Source: Pseudoalteromonas byunsanensis
GTDB taxonomy: Bacteria; Pseudomonadota; Gammaproteobacteria; Enterobacterales; Alteromonadaceae
Assembly: GCF_001854475.1 (NCBI RefSeq)
Contig: NZ_MNAN01000034.1
Location: 135,698 to 199,697, forward strand
Length of the DNA: 64,000 bases
Direction of reading: 5' to 3'
The notes under the pieces are model-generated. The model searched no databases, was not told where the DNA came from, and worked only from the letters and a program-made list of their open reading frames with translations. The position numbers and the translations under genes were made by a program. Shown here one piece after another: positions 53,175-61,496 of the stretch. Position 1 is the first letter of the stretch, and every line of letters begins with the position of its first letter.

Positions 53175-56057
53175 TTACTGTAAAGAGATACTTTTATATA
53201 GCTCTTCCAGAGTTGCTAACTTAGTTTGCTTAGGCAATTGAGCAAAAGGCTTATCTTTAAATTTGCTACCACGCATTTGGATATTAAGTCTCGGTGCTTC
53301 TGGATTTAACATCGTTTGCTGATAGTAGTTTTTAATATCTTCAAGCTCAACCTGCTCTACTGCTTTGATAAGCTTCTCTTTTGAGTCATACGCAAACCGT
53401 TCTCTATACCAATCTGTTAGTAACGGCGATAGCTCATCACTTAGATTTTTTGGTTCCTCATTCAACGACACAAGCGCAGCGCTTTTCAATTGCACGAAGG
53501 TCGCTTCATCAAGTTTTGCTAACGTTTTCGCGTACTCTTGTTTGTACGTGTCAAAACGAGCTTGCATAGACTTAACATCCATTACTGGTGATTGAATGAA
53601 AAAGCCAAGTGCAGAGTAATCTTCAATACTGCGCACCGTCGCACCAACTGCATACGCTAGCTGTTCCTCTGTACGCAATGTATCAAAAATATTCGTTCTT
53701 AAATGATTCTGTAAGATCAATGCCGCCGCTTTTTGTTGGTATCCTGGTGTTGGATGAACGTGCATATCAATAATGGCAACATCTGCAACATCAATATCTT
53801 GCTGCCATACAAGGGTTTCTCCAACTTTAGGCTGCCAATACTTAGTCATCACATAGTCAGTAAAACTCTTTGCTGATGGTAGCGCATCGGTGATCACCTG
53901 TGCGACTTTATTCAAATCTTCTTGGCTATAATTTCCGTAGCTGAAGACTCTTACCTGATTTTCCGCTAACACGCTATCCTGAATAGCATTGAACTGCGCA
54001 AGAGTTAGGTTTTTTGCCGCAGTAATCAAAGCATCTCTATCATACTGCCCTGCCTGAATCATTTTTCCTAACTGACCAAATGCCTGATAAAAAGGGAACT
54101 GTTTACCCTCATTGCTTAACGCTCTTATGTAACGATCAACCGCTTGAGCAAAAGCGTCTTCAGCTACATTAACACGAATATTTTTCATGCCTTGTGCTAA
54201 TAGCTCCGGTTGTTTGTCTGTGAATCCAGCGATCTTCATCACCATGCCATTACTTGGCATTAACGATAAAGACATGCCTGCAACGAGTGCTTCTGTTTGT
54301 AATTTACTTTGTTCAATTGCAAACAAGTCTGACCAAAGAGCTAAGCTTACATCTGCATTAATATCCGCACTTCGCTTAGGAGAATTGATATAAATATGCA
54401 TACTGCCTTTAGGCTGATGTGAAAAGCGCTCACTCGCAGTGTGCCAAATAGCTAAGCCTTGTCGTTCATATACTTTCTGTACACCTGCTTTTACCTGCTC
54501 AGTAGTAGTTTTGATTGCAAACTGCTCTGGTAGCAGCCTGTTAACACTTGGCAGCTGAAGTGCCATTTGACTTGGTTGAGTCCAGCTTGCAACTTCTTGT
54601 TCAGGAATATCTGTTATCTTGTACTTGCCATCGTAAAAGTGAAGTTGGCTATCCGTTGGTTCATCTTGGCTGATATACCAAACACGCAAATATTCACTAT
54701 CTAGCTGACTGAGCACTTGCTTTACAGCCTCTTTATCAAATTCTGCATAAAAATAATCAGCATTAATTGCATGATTAACTGGATACTTTTGCATGCTGTC
54801 AGTGAGATTACTTACATAACCAAACTCATCACCTTTTTCTAGGAATAAAAACTGATTATTCAGTGATGTGCGTATTTCGTCGAAATACTTACTGTCTATT
54901 CCTTGTTGTTTGATAAGTTCGATGTACTGCATCACTGTGGCTACAATAAGCTCTCTATTTTGCATTCCCTTGTCTGTTAAGTTGATATCAATACTCAGCA
55001 CACCATAATTACCATACAGATCGGGGCTGGCACCTGATGTAAGAGACGAGATCAACCCTTGTTCTTTCAATACTTGTGCAGGACTGCCCTGCATTTCATT
55101 ACTCAACAAATACGTTACGAAATAGTTCGGCTTAACTGCAAATTGATCGATGTTGTTCTTGATAGTGAAATCCAATTTCAACTGCTTTACGTCTTCGTTC
55201 GGTTTGTAATGAATGCGCTTTTTACCTACTTTAGAAAAATCTAACGCAGCCGTGACGGCGGGCTTCTCAATATTTTTATTTTCTATAGTGGAGAAATGCT
55301 TTCTTGCCTTTTTAACCATTTCATCTAACGGTTCATTAGATATCATGGCTAGTTTCATAATATTGGCCGAATAGTATCGCTGATAAAAAGCAACGGTTTC
55401 TGCATGAAGCTTGCTGCCTTCCTTATCACCTAATGTCTCTAAATTGCCCGGTAAGAAACGGTTAGCTGGGTGCTCGCCCATCATATTTCTGGCAAGTTTG
55501 AACTGACCAAAAAAGTCCATTTCACGCCGCATTGACCATTCAGCATTAACCGCGTTTTTTTCTTTTTCTGTGTATTGCGGGTAAAGTTTTGGCGATTTAA
55601 AGAAGTCAGAGAACCTGTCTAGAGCTTCGTCATAGGCGTTATTATTTACCTTAAACATATAGTTAGTGATGTCTAACCAAGTATAGGCATTGTGGGCGCC
55701 ACCATTTTCCGTCATAAAGTCAGAGTAACCACTGGTATCTGGAAAACGCTCCGTGCCCAAAAACAACATATGCTCTAAATAATGCGCCATTCCCTGTTGT
55801 GTCATAGGATCATGTAATAGCCCCACACCTACACTTAACGCCGCCGCCGATTTGTCTACACTGGGATCTGATACAAGAATAACATCGATACCATTATCTA
55901 ACGTTAAGGTTTGATAAGCGCGCTCATCATTGGGGCTTACAACCAATTGTTGGCTAAGTAGGGATGTATTTGAACGCTTGGAGTCTGAGTGATATTGGCT
56001 GCTGCACCCAGCCATAACAGCGAGACTTAACACGCCTATTACAAAAAGCTTTTTCAT
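53175..56057 (-). CDS. M16-family insulinase-type metallopeptidase, lipoprotein (960 aa)
   Basis: MKKLFVIGVLSLAVMAGC gives a lipidated Cys18. The zinc site is the inverted motif HYLEH (in QQGMAHYLEHMLFLGTERFP, about residues 85-100), with the third ligand glutamate about 75 residues later (EKNAVNAEW). The layout matches pitrilysin/Ptr-like enzymes of about 950 residues with four half-domains, the first active. It should cut peptides in the periplasm or at the surface. The start at ATG 56057 is chosen for the signal; the frame runs to 56120. Single gene. Confidence 0.92.
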   Translation of the reverse strand: MKKLFVIGVLSLAVMAGCSSQYHSDSKRSNTSLLSQQLVVSPNDERAYQTLTLDNGIDVILVSDPSVDKSAAALSVGVGLLHDPMTQQGMAHYLEHMLFLGTERFPDTSGYSDFMTENGGAHNAYTWLDITNYMFKVNNNAYDEALDRFSDFFKSPKLYPQYTEKEKNAVNAEWSMRREMDFFGQFKLARNMMGEHPANRFLPGNLETLGDKEGSKLHAETVAFYQRYYSANIMKLAMISNEPLDEMVKKARKHFSTIENKNIEKPAVTAALDFSKVGKKRIHYKPNEDVKQLKLDFTIKNNIDQFAVKPNYFVTYLLSNEMQGSPAQVLKEQGLISSLTSGASPDLYGNYGVLSIDINLTDKGMQNRELIVATVMQYIELIKQQGIDSKYFDEIRTSLNNQFLFLEKGDEFGYVSNLTDSMQKYPVNHAINADYFYAEFDKEAVKQVLSQLDSEYLRVWYISQDEPTDSQLHFYDGKYKITDIPEQEVASWTQPSQMALQLPSVNRLLPEQFAIKTTTEQVKAGVQKVYERQGLAIWHTASERFSHQPKGSMHIYINSPKRSADINADVSLALWSDLFAIEQSKLQTEALVAGMSLSLMPSNGMVMKIAGFTDKQPELLAQGMKNIRVNVAEDAFAQAVDRYIRALSNEGKQFPFYQAFGQLGKMIQAGQYDRDALITAAKNLTLAQFNAIQDSVLAENQVRVFSYGNYSQEDLNKVAQVITDALPSAKSFTDYVMTKYWQPKVGETLVWQQDIDVADVAIIDMHVHPTPGYQQKAAALILQNHLRTNIFDTLRTEEQLAYAVGATVRSIEDYSALGFFIQSPVMDVKSMQARFDTYKQEYAKTLAKLDEATFVQLKSAALVSLNEEPKNLSDELSPLLTDWYRERFAYDSKEKLIKAVEQVELEDIKNYYQQTMLNPEAPRLNIQMRGSKFKDKPFAQLPKQTKLATLEELYKSISLQ

Positions 56058-56171
56058 AACGATTCCATTTAAAATTTGCTTAACGACATCAATAGTCTTT
56101 ACTATGGGGATGTTTTGCAACTAATAAGCTGATTCGATTGTAACACTCTGTAAACCAAGGATTATATCACT

Positions 56172-56597
56172 ATGCTCATCACCCCAACCAAAATTATAAT
56201 TATCTCTATGTTTTTACAAGTTTTTCTTACTTTTACTGTGATGATAATCATGGGCAGACGCCGCTTTGCCGCGGCTCATAAAGGTGACATCCCCCTCGCC
56301 GCTTTTAAAACGATGCAGCTGAGCCAAGCGCCTGATAATGTTCAGCTTGCAAGCAGAAACTTTGAAAACCAGTTTGAAATTCCAGTGTTGTTTTTTGTGG
56401 TTTGCTTATTGGGACTGTACCTTCAAGCAACTGGCTGGTTCTTTGCTGCAAATGGTGCCTTGTTTGTTATTTCTCGTATAGCACATAGCTGGGTTCATTT
56501 GACAAGCAACCATGTTTTAACGCGTTTTAGGTTGTTTGTACTTGGCAGTTTATTCTTAATGATACAATGGCTTACATTAGCAGCAACATTTATATAA
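56172..56597 (+). CDS. MAPEG-family membrane protein (141 aa)
   Basis: Four hydrophobic segments and the MAPEG stretch LASRNFENQFEIPVLFFVVC (R-x-x-x-N-x-x-E-x-x-P pattern), followed by RIAHSWVHLTSN. Members bind glutathione or eicosanoids in other organisms; bacterial ones are mostly of unknown role. The ATG at 56172 follows AAGGATT. Confidence 0.9.
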   Translation: MLITPTKIIIISMFLQVFLTFTVMIIMGRRRFAAAHKGDIPLAAFKTMQLSQAPDNVQLASRNFENQFEIPVLFFVVCLLGLYLQATGWFFAANGALFVISRIAHSWVHLTSNHVLTRFRLFVLGSLFLMIQWLTLAATFI

Positions 56598-56697
56598 CCA
56601 GTTATTATTAAAACACCCCAGTATGTAACATAAAGTTCTTTATATACTGGTGTATTTTGTTAGCATGTCTTTCCAATAATCATAGAGGGTGAACACA

Positions 56698-56883
56698 ATG
56701 AATAACGAAATGCCAATATGTGATTTTGGACTCCACGCTGGAGAACCATATACTAAATTACCAGCCAGTTTTCTTAACTGGATGGTTGAAATCAACCATG
56801 ACAAATCACAGCTAGCAAAGCAAGAGTTGATGCGTCGAGAAGATGCCGTATTTGCAGCGTGCGCTAACGCTAAAAATTCATAA
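56698..56883 (+). CDS. small protein resembling DUF3820 (61 aa)
   Basis: MPICDFGLHAGEPYTKLPAS and FLNWMV.EINHDKSQLAKQE have the layout of DUF3820 (small proteins with fGkyk-like start and a conserved aromatic site), but with changes. The ATG at 56698 follows AGAGGG; a GTG three codons earlier (56689) is the alternative. The function is unknown. It is between MAPEG and the 5'-nucleotidase gene in the same direction. Confidence 0.6.
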   Translation: MNNEMPICDFGLHAGEPYTKLPASFLNWMVEINHDKSQLAKQELMRREDAVFAACANAKNS

Positions 56884-56955
56884 TTTTTATCATTTATATT
56901 TAGAGTTTTTAGTTTAAAATGGGCGCATATTTGAATTTACCTGATAAAGGTCTAT

Positions 56956-58536
56956 ATGCGCATTTTGCTTTTTGTACTTTTATGTACACTTCTGTCTTCG
57001 TGTCAGCTCACCCCCAGCCACAGTACACAATATTTAACGGTACTTCATACTAATGATAACCACGGTCGCTTTTGGCACAATGAAAAAGGCGAATATGGTA
57101 TGGCTGCTCGTAAGACGCTTATTGATCAATTGAGAAATCAAGCTGCGCAAAAAGGCCATGCTGTTGTACTGCTTTCCGGTGGTGACATTAACACAGGTAT
57201 CCCTGAGTCAGATTTACAATTTGCTGAGCCTGATTTCAAAGGCATGAGTTTACTAGGCTATGATGCCATGGCAATTGGTAATCACGAGTTTGATAATCCG
57301 CTTCATGTTTTAGAGAAACAGCAACAGTGGGCAAATTTCCCGCTGCTTTCCGCTAATATTTTACATACTGACGATAAAAGCCACGCATATCAGCCCTATG
57401 CGTTAATAAACAAGCAAGGTTTGACGATAGCTGTAGTGGGATTAACAACGCCTGACACAGCTAAGATTGCTAACCCTGAATATTTGGGAGATCTTGTTTT
57501 CGTTGAACCCGCTGAAATTGTTGAATCCACAGTTGCATCTATTAAAGCTTCACATCATGTCGATGTAGTCATCGCGGTCACACACATGGGTCATTATCAC
57601 GATGCTAATTCTGGCATCAATGCCCCAGGAGATGTAACGCTAGCACGTAGCATTGCACCAAACACTCTAGACATGATAATTGGCGGACATTCGCAAGAAC
57701 CTGTATGTATTGACTCTCAAGGTAATCCTGACACACAGTTTGCCCCTGGCAAAGCCTGTGCCCCAGATAAGCAAAATGGTGTGTGGATTATGCAAGCGCA
57801 TGAATGGGGAAAATACGTTGGCAAGGCCGAGTTTAAAATCGAAAACGGTGTGAAAACACTTATCAGCTACGAGCTTATCCCGGTTAATCTAAAAAATAAT
57901 AACGACGAATATGTCAGCGAATACATTGAACCAGATGCGCAAATGAAAGCACTGTTACAACCATACCAAACATATGGTGAAAAGAAATTGAAGGGCAGCG
58001 TTGGCTTTGTCGATGGTTATCTTGATGGCAAACGTAACACAGTGCGTTTTAAACAAAGTAAGCTGGCTAGCTTGATTATTAAGGCGCAAATGTCTGCAGT
58101 AGGTGCAGATTTCGGTGTGATCAGCGGCGGCGGCATTAGACACAGTATTGAAGCGGGTGATGTCAGCTACAAAGACATATTAAAAGTACACCCTTTTAAA
58201 AACCGTATTACATTAATGCAGTGGCAAGGAGATAAACTGTACGAATACTTAGAAACTGTTACGGGTTTTCCAGCAGATTCAGGCGCCTATTTGCAATACT
58301 ATGGTCTGTCATTCAATTATGTTGACGGCAAACTTAGCAATGTCATGATTAATGGTCAGCCACTTGATTTCAATGCAAACTATAAGATGAGCATTAACAG
58401 CTACAATGCTTCAGGTGGTGATGGTTACCCAAGCATAGTAAACATGGCTGGCTATAAACCAACGAATATGACCGATGCTCAAGTACTCAAGCAATATTTG
58501 CAAACTCATTCACCTATAAAAGTAAATTTGCTTTGA
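56956..58536 (+). CDS. 5'-nucleotidase/UshA-type metallophosphatase, lipoprotein (526 aa)
   Basis: The signal MRILLFVLLCTLLSSC gives a lipidated Cys16. The metallophosphatase domain has LTVLHTNDNHGRFW, LLSGGDINTGIPES, AIGNHEFDN, and the remaining ligands in AVTHMGHYHD and IIGGHSQEP. The C-terminal nucleotide-binding domain has VISGGGIRHSIEAGDVSYKD and NSYNASGGDGYPSI. It should split nucleotides or UDP-sugars to nucleoside and phosphate at the cell surface. Full length. The ATG follows AAAGGTCTAT; a terminator follows. Confidence 0.93.
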   Translation: MRILLFVLLCTLLSSCQLTPSHSTQYLTVLHTNDNHGRFWHNEKGEYGMAARKTLIDQLRNQAAQKGHAVVLLSGGDINTGIPESDLQFAEPDFKGMSLLGYDAMAIGNHEFDNPLHVLEKQQQWANFPLLSANILHTDDKSHAYQPYALINKQGLTIAVVGLTTPDTAKIANPEYLGDLVFVEPAEIVESTVASIKASHHVDVVIAVTHMGHYHDANSGINAPGDVTLARSIAPNTLDMIIGGHSQEPVCIDSQGNPDTQFAPGKACAPDKQNGVWIMQAHEWGKYVGKAEFKIENGVKTLISYELIPVNLKNNNDEYVSEYIEPDAQMKALLQPYQTYGEKKLKGSVGFVDGYLDGKRNTVRFKQSKLASLIIKAQMSAVGADFGVISGGGIRHSIEAGDVSYKDILKVHPFKNRITLMQWQGDKLYEYLETVTGFPADSGAYLQYYGLSFNYVDGKLSNVMINGQPLDFNANYKMSINSYNASGGDGYPSIVNMAGYKPTNMTDAQVLKQYLQTHSPIKVNLL

Positions 58537-58545
58537 ACAAACAAT

Positions 58546-58567
58546 GAGGAGGCGCATTCGCCTCCTC
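58546..58567. terminator. hairpin between 5'-nucleotidase and the downstream convergent gene
   Basis: GAGGAGGCG and CGCCTCCTC form a 9-bp stem with a 4-base loop. No strong T tail. It serves both convergent genes. Confidence 0.65.
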
Positions 58568-58569
58568 AC

Positions 58570-59499
58570 TTACTTTCCTATTACTTGAATATCTTCAAGT
58601 TCAATATGTATCAGGCCATAACTGTGTAGCTTTGAACGAGACCCCTCACCATAAGCTTTTGGCGGATAGTACTTTGCTTTGAGTTCAGGAAATTCTGAGA
58701 ATAACTCATCTAAAGCTGCGCGAATTTCACTCAGGGTTTTTTCTAGACTATTCGAAAAGTTAGGCTTTTTACGTACAGTATGGCCAAGTGTTGTTAACCG
58801 CTCAAAATACTTGTTAGCAATTGCTATGAGTTCATCTGGCACATCTTTATTTGGATTAAGGAGCACGTCAGGGTTAGCAATACAGTATTCCACCAACGCG
58901 ATATAGAAACATAAGGGCTTATTCGCCAACTGGATTTGAACCTGATCATCCGTACTCAAACTGACATATTTTGTATTGAGGTCAATTACCAAGTTCGGCA
59001 CCTCTACCTCTTGTACCAAGGACGTCTCTTTGGTGTGTTTTCGGTTAAATACAAATGCCCATAAATACACGCCCCAGACACTTAAAGCCATCATAATAGG
59101 CAGTAAGTAATTCAGCCATGAAATATGAGTATTGACCTCATAGACAAAACCAACCTGACGATGGGCAGAGTTCAGCGAATAAACGTTACCTTTACTGGTC
59201 TGTTCAATATTACTGGAGCTGGTTAAACTCGTAAGCCTGACTCTCGAATTGCTTGCAGCTAACTGCTCATTTATAGACGCTATATATTGCGCTATCTTTT
59301 TTTCATTGCCACTGTAATTGAATAGCGGATCGGCGATGGGAAGCATATCGAGATCCAACGCAATACGCGTGGCCAACTTACTTACATCTAATTGACTATT
59401 GTGTTTTATCACTGTGTGTTGCGAAGCGCTAAACATACAGACAAAAATAAAAACAAATAGCAGCAAACTCACAAGTATATGAAAATTAGGCTTCGTCAT
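58570..59499 (-). CDS. two-TM membrane protein with possible winged-helix C-terminal domain (309 aa)
   Basis: A first membrane segment lies at about 7-25 and a second at about 131-151 (YLLPIMMALSVWGVYLWAFV), with some 105 residues in the periplasm between. The cytoplasmic C-terminus (about 170-309) starts VIDLNTKYVSLSTDDQVQIQ and has LCFYIALVEYCIANPDVL and a helix LEKTLSEIRAALDELFSEF, a layout reminiscent of OmpR/ToxR-type winged helix regulators. No family is certain. It overlaps the PhnD-like gene by 14 bp, so they form one unit: a sensor pair is my inference. Confidence 0.6.
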   Translation of the reverse strand: MTKPNFHILVSLLLFVFIFVCMFSASQHTVIKHNSQLDVSKLATRIALDLDMLPIADPLFNYSGNEKKIAQYIASINEQLAASNSRVRLTSLTSSSNIEQTSKGNVYSLNSAHRQVGFVYEVNTHISWLNYLLPIMMALSVWGVYLWAFVFNRKHTKETSLVQEVEVPNLVIDLNTKYVSLSTDDQVQIQLANKPLCFYIALVEYCIANPDVLLNPNKDVPDELIAIANKYFERLTTLGHTVRKKPNFSNSLEKTLSEIRAALDELFSEFPELKAKYYPPKAYGEGSRSKLHSYGLIHIELEDIQVIGK

Positions 59500-60385
59500 T
59501 TTTCACCTCAATAAATCCATAAGGTGGTGTCATACATTGCCAGTAATGTTTAAGCGAACTGAAGTAGTTAGACTGCATATCATTAACCACATCGTTGACG
59601 CTGTTTTGTAATGAGCAAGCCAGATCAGTATTTTCATCACTCATTTTTATATACCACTTGCTGCCACTTACATTATCTGCAATGGGAGTAATGTAATTTT
59701 TAGAAAACCTCTGCTGATCGTGTTCCTGCCAATATGAGGCAATAATGTCGACCTCTCCTTTTGATAGCAAGTCTCGCAGCGCACTGTGAGAACTTGCGTA
59801 TACGATACTCAAAGCAGATACATCTATATCTAGCTGCTTAAAAACCTGTTTTGGTAAAATATGCCCAGAACGGCTGGTCGGGTAATCAACTAAACCTATC
59901 TTTTTGTCGAGGAAATAGGCCTTTTCTATTTTTGGCTTTTCACGACTAGATATAAAAAAAGCAGTATAACTGGGATAGCCAATCAAAGGCATGTAGTTCT
60001 GCGTTGACTCCGCCATCATGGCTTCCATAATGTTATCTTTACTCAGTATAAGGTCCGCAATCCCCTTCGCTAAAAATTCAATTTGTTCAGCCAAACTACC
60101 GCCCCAGTATACTTCAACAGTACCAAATTGCTTAGCTAACACTTCGTTGTCACACAATGCACTTTGCAATCTGCTAGCAAGGCTCTGCACTGGCACATGC
60201 ACTCTAAAAACCTCATCATTCACTGCAGAGCTAAATTTACATGTATACGAGTAGGAACTGACAGGTAGCAGTTTATTTAAATCGCTGTTAACCCATAAAT
60301 GCGGAAGCGCCCACGCCCCCATCAAACTGAGTAGTAGCACTAAAAAAAACGCTGTTTTTTTGTTCAGACGGTATCGATTATTCAA
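59486..60385 (-). CDS. membrane-anchored PhnD-like periplasmic binding protein (299 aa)
   Basis: An uncleaved-looking signal anchor (TAFFLVLLLSLMGAWALPH) is followed by a type-2 periplasmic binding fold (VEVYWGGSLAEQIEFLAKGI, then IGLVDYPTSRSGHILPKQVF and GEVDIIASYWQEH). These pieces resemble PhnD-like phosphonate/phosphate binding proteins, used here without transporter genes. The gene ends in the overlap with the two-TM protein. It may report a ligand to that protein. ATG 60385. Confidence 0.65.
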   Translation of the reverse strand: MNNRYRLNKKTAFFLVLLLSLMGAWALPHLWVNSDLNKLLPVSSYSYTCKFSSAVNDEVFRVHVPVQSLASRLQSALCDNEVLAKQFGTVEVYWGGSLAEQIEFLAKGIADLILSKDNIMEAMMAESTQNYMPLIGYPSYTAFFISSREKPKIEKAYFLDKKIGLVDYPTSRSGHILPKQVFKQLDIDVSALSIVYASSHSALRDLLSKGEVDIIASYWQEHDQQRFSKNYITPIADNVSGSKWYIKMSDENTDLACSLQNSVNDVVNDMQSNYFSSLKHYWQCMTPPYGFIEVKNDEA

Positions 60386-60606
60386 AACGGAAAACTTATT
60401 GGCCCAGAAACATCGCTATTACAACAAGTTCCCTTACTCATTGCAATAGGTAACTTTACTTAATAAATGTAACCCGTTGTTTTTAAGGCTTTATTAACAA
60501 GAAATTATGAATCTAATTGACTCCTTTTATTTTCTTGAAAAACACGGACAATTGACCTTATTGAAATGGCGGTTGATCACCGCGTTTTACTCAGAGTAAA
60601 TAAGTC

Positions 60607-61458
60607 ATGTTAATAAAAAATTTGTCAAAATTTGTAGCCGTTGCTGCAATAGTAAGTTCATCTCAAGCAATTGCTTGGGGCCAAAATGGTCATCGTATTG
60701 TTGGAGAATTGGCTGAACTGAACCTCACGCCGACAACCAAGCAGGCATTAGTGCCGCTACTCGAAGGTGACTCTCTTGCTAAAGTATCAACTTGGGCAGA
60801 CGAAATGCGCTCTGACAGTAGTAAATTTTGGAGCAAAACTTCTTCTAAATGGCACTATATTAACGTTTCAGACGCCGACAACATGCACCAGCATGTTCAT
60901 CACAACATCTCTTCTAAAGAACAAGTAAAGAATATTCTCGATGGCATCTACTATGGCGTCAATACATTAAAATCTGAAAACGCTTCAATTGACGAAAAAC
61001 GATTTGCACTGCGCTTTTTAGTGCACCTTGTTGGTGACAGTCATCAGCCTTTCCATGCGGGCCGTGCAGCAGACCACGGTGGTAACAAAATCGATGTTAC
61101 TTTCTTCGGTGATAAAACCAATCTACACAGCACATGGGACACTCGTCTGATAGAGAACGAACGTCTTTCTTACACTGAGTTTACAAACTTCATAAAAACG
61201 TCAAATAACGCTATCATTGAGGATTATTTGAACAGTGAGCCTGCAGACTGGTTGCTTGAGTCTCACCATATTTCTGAAAAAATTTATAACTTAAATGAAA
61301 CTGACATAAGTTACGGTTACATTTACAAATATATGCCAACAGTTAAGACTCGCTTACAACAAGGCGGCATAAGACTGGCGGGTTTGTTGAATCAAATTTT
61401 TGATAAAAAGGCGCAGCCATTAAAAGAAGCGCTCAAGACTTCTAAAACTGCTGATTAA
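60607..61458 (+). CDS. S1/P1-type zinc nuclease (283 aa)
   Basis: The signal peptide is cut before AWGQNGHRIVGELAE, giving the N-terminal Trp/Ala that is a zinc ligand in this family. Other zinc ligands are in STWADEMRS, KWHYINVSD, LRFLVHLVGDSHQPFHAG (HxxGDxHQPxH), GGNKIDVTFF and LHSTWDTRLI. It degrades single-stranded RNA and DNA outside the cytoplasm. It is 38 bp upstream of the TonB receptor, suggesting one transcript. Confidence 0.93.
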   Translation: MLIKNLSKFVAVAAIVSSSQAIAWGQNGHRIVGELAELNLTPTTKQALVPLLEGDSLAKVSTWADEMRSDSSKFWSKTSSKWHYINVSDADNMHQHVHHNISSKEQVKNILDGIYYGVNTLKSENASIDEKRFALRFLVHLVGDSHQPFHAGRAADHGGNKIDVTFFGDKTNLHSTWDTRLIENERLSYTEFTNFIKTSNNAIIEDYLNSEPADWLLESHHISEKIYNLNETDISYGYIYKYMPTVKTRLQQGGIRLAGLLNQIFDKKAQPLKEALKTSKTAD

Positions 61459-61496
61459 CTAACTAGTAAGCTCTAAATTATACGGGAAACAACATA

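Noticed and set aside
56689..56697. GTG 56689 as start of the DUF3820-like gene
   Set aside because: ATG 56698 is better spaced from AGAGGG; the GTG lies partly on this site.
58570..60385. The PhnD-like gene pair as an ABC transporter
   Set aside because: Neither protein has an ATP-binding cassette or a permease-type set of helices.
60386..60606. Pho box before the S1/P1 nuclease gene
   Set aside because: I looked for the CTGTCAT-type repeats and did not see them. A small palindrome GCGGTTGATCACCGC is present but does not match.
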